From assembly GCF_900109785.1 (NCBI RefSeq), contig NZ_FOBH01000002.1:186001-250000 (forward strand): DNA of 64,000 nt. The letters run 5' to 3'. The translations under genes and the position numbers were made by a program. Shown here in pieces: positions 38,056 to 47,166 of the stretch (position 1 is the stretch's first letter; every line of letters begins with the position of its first letter). Origin of the DNA: Nitrosovibrio tenuis (GTDB lineage: Bacteria; Pseudomonadota; Gammaproteobacteria; Burkholderiales; Nitrosomonadaceae). The notes beneath the pieces were generated by a model. It was not told the origin of the DNA, did not search any database, and saw only the letters and a program-made list of their open reading frames with translations.

Positions 38056-38355
38056 ATGGAAAACTCACAGGAAGACAAACAGGATAATCCGAAAAAAGGC
38101 GGGCAGCCGGGCGTAAGTCAGCCGGAGCCTGCCGAGACTCTCGGCCAGCCGGACTCATCGCCGACCGAATCCGACGAAGGCATTCCTGTCAGCGAGGAAA
38201 CACATGGCAACAGGGTCGAAGAGAAAATCGAAAATCGCGCCAGGAAAAAACAGGAAACGCATGAGGAAGCAAAGTCGATCACAGGATCTGAAGCGCATCA
38301 CGACCCTCGAAACGAACACCCGGACGCCGGGCCTGCTCCGCTCGACCGGTATTAG
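38056..38355 (+). CDS. Small hydrophilic protein, hypothetical
   Basis: 99 residues from ATG 38056. A TTG nine codons earlier is the only alternative. It is extremely polar, with many Glu, Gln, Pro and His (EETHGNRVEEKIENRARKKQ), no signal and no hydrophobic core, so probably disordered. It ends 32 bases before the DUF2252 gene and may be in the same transcript. Function is unknown. Confidence 0.5.
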   Translation: MENSQEDKQDNPKKGGQPGVSQPEPAETLGQPDSSPTESDEGIPVSEETHGNRVEEKIENRARKKQETHEEAKSITGSEAHHDPRNEHPDAGPAPLDRY

Positions 38356-38387
38356 TCAGTAATATTGAACCAACTGCGTCACCATTC

Positions 38388-39605
38388 ATGAAGAGTCCAA
38401 AATCCGCACCCCCGTCGCCCGGAGACAGAGCCGCAATGCTTACGGTACGCCGCAAGCATAAAATGGCGCGTTCAGTGCATGCTTTCGTTCGAGGCAATAC
38501 GAGCGAGTTTTATGATTGGCTGGACGGGACGGAAGGCCGGGCAATACCTCAAGGCCCGGCGATCTGGATAGGCGGAGATTGTCATTTAGGCAATCTCGGT
38601 CCAGTCGCGAATGCACAGGGTAAAATTGATGTGCAGATCAGGGATCTCGATCAAACCGTGATCGGGAACCCAGCCCATGATTTGATACGCCTCGGTTTGT
38701 CGCTTGCAACCGCTGCGCGGGATTCCGATCTCTCGGGGGTCGTTACCGCCCGGATGATGGAACAGTTGACGAAGGGTTATACAAACTGCTTCGATGAAAA
38801 AACCGATCGGACGAAAGCGTTCCCCAGCCCGGATACGGTGAGGGTCACCATAAAAGAAGCGGTGAGGCGATCATGGAAGGACCTGGCCAAAGAACGGATC
38901 GAGGATACGACTCCACACATCCCTCTGGGGAGGACGTTCTGGCCGATTTCGAAAGAAGAAAGAAAGGCTGTCGAAAAGATATTCGAGGCCAAGAATCTGT
39001 TCTGCCATATTACGTGCGCGGGTATCGGAAACGAAAATACATCCGTTAGAATTCTGGACGCAGCGTATTGGGTCAAGGGCTGCAGCTCGTTGGGAAAACT
39101 GCGCTATGCCGTCCTGCTTGATGCGGAAACAGCGGGATCTGGGAAAACGCAGCGCTGCCTGATCGACATCAAGGAGGCAGGCCCAGCGGCAGCGCCCCGA
39201 CAGCCCGGCGCGCGAATGCCGCAGATAAATGGCGAACGCGTGGTCGAGGGCGCGCGCCATCTCTCGCCTTATCTCGGCGATCGCATGGCCGCTGCGGATA
39301 TTCTGGGCCGCTCTGTATTTGTACGGCAGCTGCTTCCGCAGGACATGAAAGTCGACATAAAAAAAATGCCTCAGGAAGAGGCTGGGAAGATTGCGCATTA
39401 TCTCGGCACGGTAGTGGGTAATGCCCATGCACGTCAAATGGATAGGGAGGTGCAGAAACTGTGGAAGAAGGAGCTGCAGCGCAACCGGGCGAAAACCCTG
39501 CAGGTCCCTATCTGGCTATGGTCCAGTATCGTGGGACTCGTTGCCGGTCACGAAGGGAGCTATCTGGAGCATTGCCGCAAACACGCATTTCACGCGAAAC
39601 CCTGA
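38388..39605 (+). CDS. DUF2252 family protein (kinase-like fold)
   Basis: A 405-residue protein with DUF2252 hallmarks: KMARSVHAFVRG near the N-terminus, GGDCHLGNLGP (about 63-73), the DLDQTVIGNPAHDLIRLGLS acidic/His block (about 88-107), and a C-terminal VVGNAHARQMD. The HLGN and DLDQ elements resemble the catalytic and metal-binding loops of aminoglycoside-phosphotransferase-like folds, which supports a phosphotransferase-like role, though no substrate is established. It has no signal peptide. Confidence 0.85.
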   Translation: MKSPKSAPPSPGDRAAMLTVRRKHKMARSVHAFVRGNTSEFYDWLDGTEGRAIPQGPAIWIGGDCHLGNLGPVANAQGKIDVQIRDLDQTVIGNPAHDLIRLGLSLATAARDSDLSGVVTARMMEQLTKGYTNCFDEKTDRTKAFPSPDTVRVTIKEAVRRSWKDLAKERIEDTTPHIPLGRTFWPISKEERKAVEKIFEAKNLFCHITCAGIGNENTSVRILDAAYWVKGCSSLGKLRYAVLLDAETAGSGKTQRCLIDIKEAGPAAAPRQPGARMPQINGERVVEGARHLSPYLGDRMAAADILGRSVFVRQLLPQDMKVDIKKMPQEEAGKIAHYLGTVVGNAHARQMDREVQKLWKKELQRNRAKTLQVPIWLWSSIVGLVAGHEGSYLEHCRKHAFHAKP

Positions 39606-39729
39606 GCCAGATGCAGACAAAAGTACCCATGAGAATCCAACATGGTAGAAAAAAGCACAGGAAAGACGAGGAATCGGGCTGCAGGGTGTGACGCGACCCG
39701 GGCCTGATCCCCTTCCTATCATTTCCCGA

Positions 39730-40272
39730 TTAGTAGCGCATTTGATCCACGTAAGTGTGGGTTTGGTCGGCATACTCAAGATGCGAGGCAAGAGCAGGAC
39801 GAATTTTGGCCAGTAAGTCTTGTAACTCCCTACTGCTGGCGCTGGGCATCAGCTGATTGTCGACCACTTGGAGTACTTGCTTGTGAAACGCCAGCTCATC
39901 ATAGAGGTAGGCCTTATCGAATTTCCTGCCACTCAGCTTTTGTAGCCTGTCGTGAACCCTTTGGCCGTCTGATTTCATACTCTTGCTGATCTTGCTCTCC
40001 TCAGGTTTTACATCCAGTTTCCCGGCCAGATCCTTCGTTTGTTTGTTTAGGTCGGTATGCTCGCGGACCATGCGTTGGGCATAGGCTTTAACCTGATCAT
40101 TCATAGTCTTGGATTCCGCGAGCTTGGCGGCGTCGATAGCCACCTCATTCGCGGCAATGAGGGCTGCGACGATCTGCGCATCACTGAGTGGTCCTTTTTT
40201 ATCCGCGGCGTGCGCACCAGTGGCAAATGCGGGAACTATCACGGCAAAGATCAGAATCAGCAAATTTTTCAT
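39730..40272 (-). CDS. DUF4142 periplasmic protein
   Basis: 180 residues, with AGGAGATTCCC directly before the ATG. A signal peptide ends at AHAAD (about residue 23). The mature part is a ferritin-like four-helix bundle of the DUF4142 type: IVAALIAANEVAIDAAKLAE, VKAYAQRMVREHTDLN, LAFHKQVLQVVDNQLMP and LASHLEYADQ. Family members are periplasmic and often linked to stress or envelope functions. Enzymatic activity is not established. It is convergent with the DUF2252 gene. Confidence 0.87.
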   Translation of the reverse strand: MKNLLILIFAVIVPAFATGAHAADKKGPLSDAQIVAALIAANEVAIDAAKLAESKTMNDQVKAYAQRMVREHTDLNKQTKDLAGKLDVKPEESKISKSMKSDGQRVHDRLQKLSGRKFDKAYLYDELAFHKQVLQVVDNQLMPSASSRELQDLLAKIRPALASHLEYADQTHTYVDQMRY

Positions 40273-40730
40273 GGGAATCTCCTCGGTCTTGGTATTTGAA
40301 TTGGAAGAAACGGGCGGCTTGGTCAGTAAGTCGTTGACAATGATGGGGTGTGCGCCAAGACTCTTCTGTTCGATAACATACGCAACCGCGTCAATCTCGT
40401 AAAATATTCACTGACAAGACAGTATGCCGGGCTTCTCGAGAACATAGCCGTGATCTTCAATATAGACGATTCAGGGCAAATAGCTAATTCCGCAAACAGG
40501 ATAATTCCGTGTAAGCACCTTTGCCACCTCTTTCCATCCAGTCGAAAAAAACACGGCACTTCTTGCGAACTGAATAAGTACGTCAAACTCTGCCGTGACC
40601 TGCCCATAAGCGATGCGTCCGGCATTTGCTCAACGTCATACACCGCCGCGTGTGTTACCGCACAGATTCTTTTTTTAGCGCAGCTATGCTTTTTCCTCCG
40701 CTTATAGAAATTCCTTGAACAGGAGATCGT
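40273..40730. other. Divergent intergenic region
   Basis: About 460 bases between the DUF4142 and PepSY-like genes. Frames on both strands at 40323-40707 show no family features. It probably carries the two promoters. AACAGGAG lies just before ATG 40731. Confidence 0.35.
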
Positions 40731-41030
40731 ATGAAGACAAAAATACTTACGTTAGTCGCCTTGCAGCTTACCATGGCGTATGCAGTCTCTGGTTTTGCCG
40801 GCGAAGGGGAGGAACTTAAGTGGTCGCAAGTGCCACCCACAGTTCAAAAAACAATCTCGGAAAATATGGGTGGCGGAAAAATAGAAGAAATCAAGAAGGA
40901 AACCAGAACAATAGGTGGTAAATCAATCACGATTTATGAAGCCAAGGTCAGAAAACCGGGTATAAGTGGTAAAAAACTCGAAATTGAAGTGGATGAAAAC
41001 GGCAAACTTGTTGAGCTGGAGGACGAGTAA
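40731..41030 (+). CDS. Secreted PepSY-like small protein
   Basis: 99 residues with a signal peptide ending near SGFAG. The mature domain is a PepSY-like alpha/beta unit: VPPTVQKTISENMGGGKIEE, a TIYEAKV strand and LEIEVDENGKLVELEDE. Such domains are found in periplasmic inhibitors or sensors. ACAGGAG lies 8 bases ahead of the ATG. Function is unknown. Confidence 0.7.
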   Translation: MKTKILTLVALQLTMAYAVSGFAGEGEELKWSQVPPTVQKTISENMGGGKIEEIKKETRTIGGKSITIYEAKVRKPGISGKKLEIEVDENGKLVELEDE

Positions 41031-41182
41031 CATACACGTGAAGCGCAGCTGGAAGAAGCATGAGCGAGGGAATAGTTCCGATGCGGAGCGGGCGCTTGCG
41101 ATTACGCGCGTTTTAATGCGGGGCCCATCCTCTTTCAGCTCTGGACCCTGCCTGAGCATCTGGCTGATTTCTTGTGGATAGG

Positions 41183-42055
41183 CTACGCCGAAGTGTCTGC
41201 ATCTTCGGCTAGCTGGAGTTGATGCAGGATGCCGTCAGTGAAGACCTGAAAATTTATATCGTAATACAGGCGATACTGGATCTTTCGCGCTTCAGGCCGG
41301 GGCTGCACCGATCCCGGGGTTGCGGTCGTGCCCTGATAGACCTTGGCTGAGAACTCATAACGGAGTGCCGGGCCCACACCCGCGTAAGTTAGCGTCAGTG
41401 TCTCCGAATGTATCAGCTTGTCAGAGCCATCGAAGATATGGACGTCAATCCACGCATTGGCCCCAAAGGCGGTTTCCCTAACCCATGCGCTCACTTTCAG
41501 CAGCGTTTGCAAGTCTGTGCCCTGTTGCGGGCCGCCTTCCGGAAGTGACGGAAAGACATTGATCTTGGCCGCGTTCTGCTCCAGCACGTTCACCATCTCT
41601 GGTCTGGCTAATGCGCCGCTGCGGTATCCGACCGGCTGTGCCGGGCTTGCTGGCGGCGCACCGCCGATGTCGAACCAGTAATTGCGGCCAAACCGGCTGT
41701 CCCACGCGTCACAGCGAGCGCTGGTCTGATAAAAGTTGTGAAACCAGATTTCCGCCTGGGTCGCATCGTCCGGCACCCCAGTTTCAAATGGCGCAGGCAC
41801 ATGCCCGATCACCATGCCGGGCTGGATTTCCTGTTCTCGGACCGGCGCAACCACGCTGCCGCGAATGATCTCCCCGCGGGGATGGAAACGGATATATGCC
41901 GTGATATCGCCGAACTCCGCGCCACGCCATGCCGTGAAACATTTCGGCAGGCGCTGCATGTCATACTCGACCTTCACCCGTCCATTGCGCTCAATCGCAC
42001 CATGCTGGAGCTCGCGCCAATCCCTCAGGAACTGAATAACAGCTTTTGATTTCAT
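41183..42055 (-). CDS. Hypothetical protein next to GMC oxidoreductase
   Basis: 290 residues from ATG 42055, with GCAGGAG about 5 bases upstream. It is a cytosolic-looking, beta-rich protein with a block YIRFHPRGEI, VAPVREQEIQPGMVIG, AEIWFHNFYQT and RYEFSAKVYQG. I do not firmly recognise the family. It resembles uncharacterised DUF6209-like proteins. It starts 28 bases after the end of the GMC-DUF1080 gene on the same strand, so the two are very likely one operon and may act on one substrate. Confidence 0.7.
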   Translation of the reverse strand: MKSKAVIQFLRDWRELQHGAIERNGRVKVEYDMQRLPKCFTAWRGAEFGDITAYIRFHPRGEIIRGSVVAPVREQEIQPGMVIGHVPAPFETGVPDDATQAEIWFHNFYQTSARCDAWDSRFGRNYWFDIGGAPPASPAQPVGYRSGALARPEMVNVLEQNAAKINVFPSLPEGGPQQGTDLQTLLKVSAWVRETAFGANAWIDVHIFDGSDKLIHSETLTLTYAGVGPALRYEFSAKVYQGTTATPGSVQPRPEARKIQYRLYYDINFQVFTDGILHQLQLAEDADTSA

Positions 42056-42083
42056 TATCTCCTGCTTTCCGTTATGGCGCGAG

Positions 42084-44810
42084 CTACGCTGTCCTGATGC
42101 GGATGTGACGCCAGGCCACAATGCTGCCGGGATATGCCTGGATGCCGATGAACCCGGGTGTCAGGCCGCGATCCGGGTCGGTATTCTGGAATGCCGTCGT
42201 CTGCTTGCGTTCCCCGGTATCGATATTGGTGAGGAAGACGGTGTAGTTGTTGCCCTGCACGACGATCTCATATTCGAACCAGATGCCGGGAACGAGCGCG
42301 GGGCCAGGTATATAGTTCTGTACGGCTGGCTCGTTGAAATTCAGATGCCAGACGCGATCGCCCGCCTGAATTTTGTAGATCGCACCGGTACGGTTTTTAA
42401 ACAAACCATCCGGCTCAGGCTTGATGCCGTAAAAATCCTTGCCGGCGTCCCCCCGTGCGTTATCGTCAATCTGAACCTCGAAACCTGCGACCACCGGCTT
42501 CCAGGCGGGGTTGCCCGGATCGAAGGCGGGCTCGGGCGACGGTCGTTGCGAAATGCGTGCCTGAAGCGCCGGAGTCAGGCCGAGCGTCGGGCGCGGAAAG
42601 CGGACGAACACCCCGCTGTTGTGGTTTGCCGCATCCCAAATGCGGAACTGCAGGCGCAACGTAAAATCCCCGAAGGCTTGCTGCGAATAATAGAACAGCC
42701 GCAGCGCGCCGTCACCATAGCTGACCATCTCGCCATTGAGGTGGAGCATGCCACCCCCCGGGGGGCCGACAAGCGTCCAGTTCTTGAACGTTGATGCTGT
42801 GCCGTCGAAGAGTGGCTGGAACCCTGTTTCGTCCTGCGGGCTGACGATCGGGTCCGGAGTGAAGAGCACACCGCTATTGAGCAGATCTCCCGTACGGCGG
42901 CCCAGCGCGACACCTGTGAGCATCGGGTTGGGTGAGCCCAGCGAGGGAAAGAGGGCGGGGCTGGCGACGTAGCAGTTGGTCGTATCGTGAATGCGGCCAA
43001 AGTCGTTGGTCACGGCGTCCGCAATGTCGTCACCCATGCGCATTGTGCCGGCGTCGTGATGTGTCGTACCGAGATCGTCACGACGGTTCCTGAACGCCGC
43101 AAGTATTGCAAGACGCTGGGCCCGTAGACCGGCCGGTACCGGGATGGCACTCGCGGCGTTGGGCAGTATCTCGAACGGCTCGTTGCCGGCGAAGATAAGC
43201 GCAATCTTATCCGCCACCGCATCCATTGCGTCCCACGTCGTGCGGTCATTATTGGTCTGTACACTGCCCGAAAATTCCTGTGGACTGGCTTTGGCGTTGC
43301 CGAGATGAACAACGGCCTTGGGACGTTCGAAGTCGCTCTCCTGGGTGGAGAGGTCGATGAAGCTGTCGGGATTGCGAGGCGTCATTTCGCCAATGCCGCG
43401 AATGGTGATGACAACGGTGCTGTCATTTGCCCGGCGCATTGCTTCAATGAGTTCCAGGTCCGGGATTTTTTTGAAAAGCTCGGCTTCCGAATCGATGCCC
43501 AGTTTACCCAATCCCGAGGCGGTAATCTGGAAATGGAAGGTCTTGTTGTTGGGACTTTTGCCTTTGATCAGCAAAGCGGAGGACTGGAGGCTGGGAATTG
43601 TCGTAGGCGGCAGGTTGGCCACAATGGCCGCGCGCGGCACGCGAATGGTGAGGTTGGTGCGCAGATGGGCAATGAGATTTGTACCCATGCGCTGCGCGGC
43701 GCGTCCCGCGAGCGACTGCTGGAAGGTGGTCAGCGCCATGCGGGTGGTTTCAACCGTTCCCAGCGCGATGATCGCCGCGCTCTGGCGGCCATTTTGCGGC
43801 GGTGCAAGCAGGATGTCCTGCGATACACCATTCTGCCAGACGCGCACGCCCGTCACGCGAACCCAATTATCAGGTTGTGTCTCGGTAATGAGTTCCTGTA
43901 CATGGCAATCCGGCACGACCATGAGCCGCTTGCGCGCATCCGCTACCGGTCCCACTCCGTCCGCCTCTTTATTCGCAAGCCGTGCCGCGCTGATCAGGCC
44001 GGGAATCGCGCTGAATTTATTGGTTGGAAAGAATCCGGGCAAGGTGGTCGACTGTACCGCAAGGGGTGCTTCAAGTTTAAAAAGCTCATGCAGGACAGTT
44101 TCCGGCGTGGTATCAGTGTCAGGCAAGCCGAGCCAGTTACGAAGCAGGCTGACGGTAAGCGGTGGTTCACCGGGATCGGGATAGCGCACCGCCGGATGCT
44201 CAAGGAGCTGGGCGAAGGTAAATCCGGTTTCATTGCCGGGCATGTTGAGTCCAGCATGGAGCTGCTTGCGCAGCGCGATGTGGAGCGGTCCGTAGATGAA
44301 GTCGTTAGTCTCCTTCACACTGATCTGCCGGCTCGCCTGGGCGAAGTATCCCTCGCCAGCAGGAGGCCGAAGTGCCGTTTGTACGGATTGCGGCCATGCG
44401 GCCATTTCTTCATCCAGCATCTCGGGCGACCATCCACCCCATGTCAGCGAGCGTCCTCCGACGGCGAAGATCAGGCCCAGGTAGCTTAGCGCGGGATGGT
44501 TCACCCACGGCACGCGCAAATCGGGGGCGCCACCCATGAATGGCATGTTCTGCACGTGCTCGGGTAGCACGAATGGCCCGGCCTCGAGCACGAGAACGCG
44601 GCGGCTGCGGGTTATATCCGTAAGGAACAGGTGCTCCGCCATGACCGCCCCAAATGTGCCGCCGCCAATAATGATGGTATCAAAGTCGCGCTTGTGCCCG
44701 GCGACGGTCTGGGCGGCGCTGTCAAGCGCTTCCTGCAATGTATTGCAGAGAAACCGTCCCATATTGTCCAGGGTGAACGAGGTGGATTCCGAACCCAGCA
44801 ATTGAGCCAA
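42084..44810 (-). CDS. Fusion: GMC oxidoreductase + DUF1080 domain
   Basis: A 908-residue protein starting with TTG at 44810 (CGGGAG about 8 bases upstream). Residues about 40-620 form a GMC flavoprotein: FAD motif IIIGGGTFGAVMAEH (about 46-60), an acid E in VLEAGPF, and the C-terminal HDAGTMRMG with NCYVASPALFPSLGSPNPM, where His residues serve catalysis. Residues about 665-908 are a DUF1080 (3-keto-disaccharide hydrolase/GH16-like) beta-jelly roll: FQPLFDGTASTFKNWTLVG, NSGVFVRFP and GFIGIQAYPGSIVAWRHIRI. The pairing suggests oxidation of a sugar to a keto-sugar followed by cleavage in one polypeptide. No signal peptide is evident. Confidence 0.88.
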   Translation of the reverse strand: MAQLLGSESTSFTLDNMGRFLCNTLQEALDSAAQTVAGHKRDFDTIIIGGGTFGAVMAEHLFLTDITRSRRVLVLEAGPFVLPEHVQNMPFMGGAPDLRVPWVNHPALSYLGLIFAVGGRSLTWGGWSPEMLDEEMAAWPQSVQTALRPPAGEGYFAQASRQISVKETNDFIYGPLHIALRKQLHAGLNMPGNETGFTFAQLLEHPAVRYPDPGEPPLTVSLLRNWLGLPDTDTTPETVLHELFKLEAPLAVQSTTLPGFFPTNKFSAIPGLISAARLANKEADGVGPVADARKRLMVVPDCHVQELITETQPDNWVRVTGVRVWQNGVSQDILLAPPQNGRQSAAIIALGTVETTRMALTTFQQSLAGRAAQRMGTNLIAHLRTNLTIRVPRAAIVANLPPTTIPSLQSSALLIKGKSPNNKTFHFQITASGLGKLGIDSEAELFKKIPDLELIEAMRRANDSTVVITIRGIGEMTPRNPDSFIDLSTQESDFERPKAVVHLGNAKASPQEFSGSVQTNNDRTTWDAMDAVADKIALIFAGNEPFEILPNAASAIPVPAGLRAQRLAILAAFRNRRDDLGTTHHDAGTMRMGDDIADAVTNDFGRIHDTTNCYVASPALFPSLGSPNPMLTGVALGRRTGDLLNSGVLFTPDPIVSPQDETGFQPLFDGTASTFKNWTLVGPPGGGMLHLNGEMVSYGDGALRLFYYSQQAFGDFTLRLQFRIWDAANHNSGVFVRFPRPTLGLTPALQARISQRPSPEPAFDPGNPAWKPVVAGFEVQIDDNARGDAGKDFYGIKPEPDGLFKNRTGAIYKIQAGDRVWHLNFNEPAVQNYIPGPALVPGIWFEYEIVVQGNNYTVFLTNIDTGERKQTTAFQNTDPDRGLTPGFIGIQAYPGSIVAWRHIRIRTA

Positions 44811-45451
44811 TGCGTATTCTCCCGGTTGGTGGTTAGGTCGTTATCCCTCGGACAAACGCCCAAGTTCACTGTAGTACAAAGGCGTGAGGATTTCTTGGAA
44901 TGAGAGTAAATGGGCAAGAACAAACAAACTGTCCGCGCGATTCAATTTGTCCCGCCCTGGGGCTCGGAATGCGTTTGGAATTTTTCATCAAAGAACAGGC
45001 AGGGGTATGGGCAGGGTATGGTTCACATTTACCTATATTGTTTTATCTTTCTTACCCATTCTTGCGCGACCACTACCTCGGCCTTGACCGCCTCCACCGT
45101 ACTTCTTAATGAAAATCAGTAATTTATAGTCTGATGGCTGCGGCCTCTGCGACATTTCGTGACAATAGCGTGTCAAGCGCAGCTATCGGATATCAAAAGC
45201 AACCCTTCTGGGTAACTATAAGAAGTTACAGGTATTTCCTGGCCTGATATTCGAATTGATCTGGTAACAAACCGACGGGGTGGGCCCGTTCCAGACAGCC
45301 GCTCAGCCGGCATTACCTGCTTGATGAGCGGTTATCGAGAATCTCAGCTGTACAGAACCTTTTAATTGCCTGAGGTTGTGTATGGAACCGAACAGACGGG
45401 GTAGGAGTTGTGTTGCACTATTCGGTTTCCATCAATTCCAAGGATAAAATC
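44811..45451. other. Divergent intergenic region
   Basis: About 640 bases between the GMC and BON genes. Several short frames lack features. It is presumed to hold promoters for both directions. Confidence 0.35.
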
Positions 45452-45781
45452 ATGAAAACAATTAAACTTGTGGCAAGCCTTTTTATGATCGGCACATTGC
45501 TGACTCCTGTCATGGGCTATTCCGCCGATAAGGATACAGACCGCTCGAGCGTCGGCGAGTTTGTCGAGGATTCGGTAATAACCAGCAAGATCAAGGCCAA
45601 GTTGGCTGCTGAAAAGGATGTCAGCGCGTTACACATTAAGGTCGATACGGACAAGAATGGTGTAGTTGTGCTCAGCGGTACAGCTAAAAGTCAGGCTGAA
45701 ATAGATAAAGCCCATAAGATTGCCCACTCTGTGGATGGTGTTACCAAAGTGATTAACCATATCAAGATCAAAAAAGACTAA
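45452..45781 (+). CDS. BON-domain periplasmic protein
   Basis: 109 residues from ATG 45452 (AAGGA about 8 bases upstream). The signal peptide ends near GYSAD. It carries a single BON domain (about 45-107): SVITSKIKAKLAAEKDVSAL, VDTDKNGVVVLSGTAKSQAE, HSVDGVTKVINHIKI. Related to OsmY-type proteins induced by osmotic or envelope stress and thought to bind phospholipid. Followed by two terminator-like hairpins. Confidence 0.88.
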   Translation: MKTIKLVASLFMIGTLLTPVMGYSADKDTDRSSVGEFVEDSVITSKIKAKLAAEKDVSALHIKVDTDKNGVVVLSGTAKSQAEIDKAHKIAHSVDGVTKVINHIKIKKD

Positions 45782-45791
45782 GCATAGACGG

Positions 45792-45812
45792 GATCGCGCA
45801 TCCGCGATCTTT
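45792..45812 (+). terminator. Terminator hairpin after BON gene
   Basis: GATCGCG / CGCGATC with a 4-base loop followed by TTT, 11 bases after the BON stop codon. The T-run is short. Confidence 0.6.
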
Positions 45813-45838
45813 ACACCTGTTCGAATGTTCGAACGCAG

Positions 45839-45864
45839 CGGCCGGGCAATAACCGGCCGTTTTT
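45839..45864 (+). terminator. Second terminator hairpin
   Basis: A perfect CGGCCGG / CCGGCCG stem with a 7-base loop followed by TTTTT. It lies between the BON and FMN-reductase genes and shows that the reductase must start downstream of it. Confidence 0.75.
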
Positions 45865-45983
45865 CGCTGTGCCGGCCCATCCCGCTGTCGGAGTTGATCG
45901 GCTCGGATTTTGGCTTTCCTCACACGCCTGGCAAGCGGGCCGTTGCTAGAACCGGGCTGAAATTGCCATCAATCGCGAAACTT

Positions 45984-46565
45984 ATGGCTCCCAAACTTCA
46001 TATCATCATTTGCAGCACACGCCCTGGTCGTATTGGTCCACCCATCGCAACATGGTTTCATGAACTTGCTGTGCAGCACGGAAAGTTCGAAGCAGCGCTG
46101 ATCGATCTTGCCGACTTCAATCTCCCGGTATATGATGAGCCGGAGCATCCGGCTCGGCAGCACTATCAGCATGCGCACACCCGGAAATGGGCCGCCAGCA
46201 TCAACGCAGCAGACGCTTATATATTCGTGACTCCCGAGTATAACTATGGGCCGCCGCCTCCGCTTTTGAATGCACTCGATTACGTGTATAAAGAGTGGAA
46301 CTACAAGCCAGCCGGAATTGTCAGCTATGGAGGGGTCTCGGGTGGCATACGCGCGGCCCAGATGGAAAAGCTTACGTTGACCACATTGAAGATGATGCCG
46401 ATGGTGGAGGCTGTGACGGTCCAGAACGCTTCCAGTCACTTTGACGACAATGAGAATTTCATGCCGAGCGATCACCACAGAAGCTCGGGTATATTGTTGC
46501 TGGACGAGCTGCATAAATGGGCGCAGGCGCTAAAAACCATGAGGCAATCGCAGAGCGTGGGATAA
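45984..46565 (+). CDS. NADPH-dependent FMN reductase
   Basis: 193 residues from ATG 45984. The upstream in-frame start at 45825 is rejected because a strong terminator lies inside that extension. Flavodoxin-like fold with the FMN loop ICSTRPGRIGPP (about 8-19), FVTPEYNYGPPPPLLNALDY (about 82-101) and SYGGVSGGIRA (about 114-124), all typical of the NADPH-dependent FMN reductase/azoreductase-like family. It probably reduces flavins or quinones in the cytosol. Confidence 0.85.
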   Translation: MAPKLHIIICSTRPGRIGPPIATWFHELAVQHGKFEAALIDLADFNLPVYDEPEHPARQHYQHAHTRKWAASINAADAYIFVTPEYNYGPPPPLLNALDYVYKEWNYKPAGIVSYGGVSGGIRAAQMEKLTLTTLKMMPMVEAVTVQNASSHFDDNENFMPSDHHRSSGILLLDELHKWAQALKTMRQSQSVG

Positions 46566-46705
46566 AGTATCTGGACTGCGTTCCTCTTCCCAGGTTCTCA
46601 GAGAAGACGATGTGCCTCGATGTGCCTGTCTGTTGCTGATCCTGCAAAGAATAAGACGATGCCCATTGTGATAATCCATCCTGAACAATCTCCCTTCGAC
46701 TAACT

Positions 46706-47122
46706 ATGCCTCGGATTGGTGTCCTGCTCCTGCTGTCGCGTGAGCATCATCATTCGCTGGTAATGGCCCGTGGCGCACGACGCGCAGCCGATCATAACGA
46801 TGCGGCTATCGTGGCCGCTGCGATTGCACGTATGGAGAATCATTGGCATGGCCTGATGGCCGCACACGTCGAGCGGGAGGAGCGGTTAATACGGATGGCG
46901 GGGGATAAGCTGGAGCCTGAATCGGTGACCCGTATTTTGTCCGAACATTCGGAACTGCGGAGGCTTGCGAGCGGCCCCTGCGAGCTTGAGCCAGCAGCTC
47001 GCCTGCGCGCGTTTGCAGACCTCGCGAGCACTCACGTGCGCTACGAGGAACGTGTTTTTTTCCAACAATTGCAGGCGCATCCCTGCGTTGCCGAGGATAA
47101 TGCCGAGGCCAATGTCAGGTAG
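46706..47122 (+). CDS. Hemerythrin-like protein
   Basis: 138 residues with a hemerythrin HHE pattern: LLSREHHHSLVMARGAR, ENHWHGLMAAHVEREERLI, ILSEHSELRRLA and LASTHVRYEERVFFQQLQ, supplying His and Glu for a metal site. No ribosome site is obvious before the ATG. It is followed after 44 bases by an FmdE-like gene, probably as one operon. Confidence 0.8.
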   Translation: MPRIGVLLLLSREHHHSLVMARGARRAADHNDAAIVAAAIARMENHWHGLMAAHVEREERLIRMAGDKLEPESVTRILSEHSELRRLASGPCELEPAARLRAFADLASTHVRYEERVFFQQLQAHPCVAEDNAEANVR

Positions 47123-47166
47123 CGGCAGCCCCGGCCACATCCCATTATTTCAGTAAGGAGAACGGC

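Noticed and set aside
43305-44489. Plus-strand open frames inside the GMC-DUF1080 gene
   Set aside because: Opposite-strand shadow with no recognisable domains.
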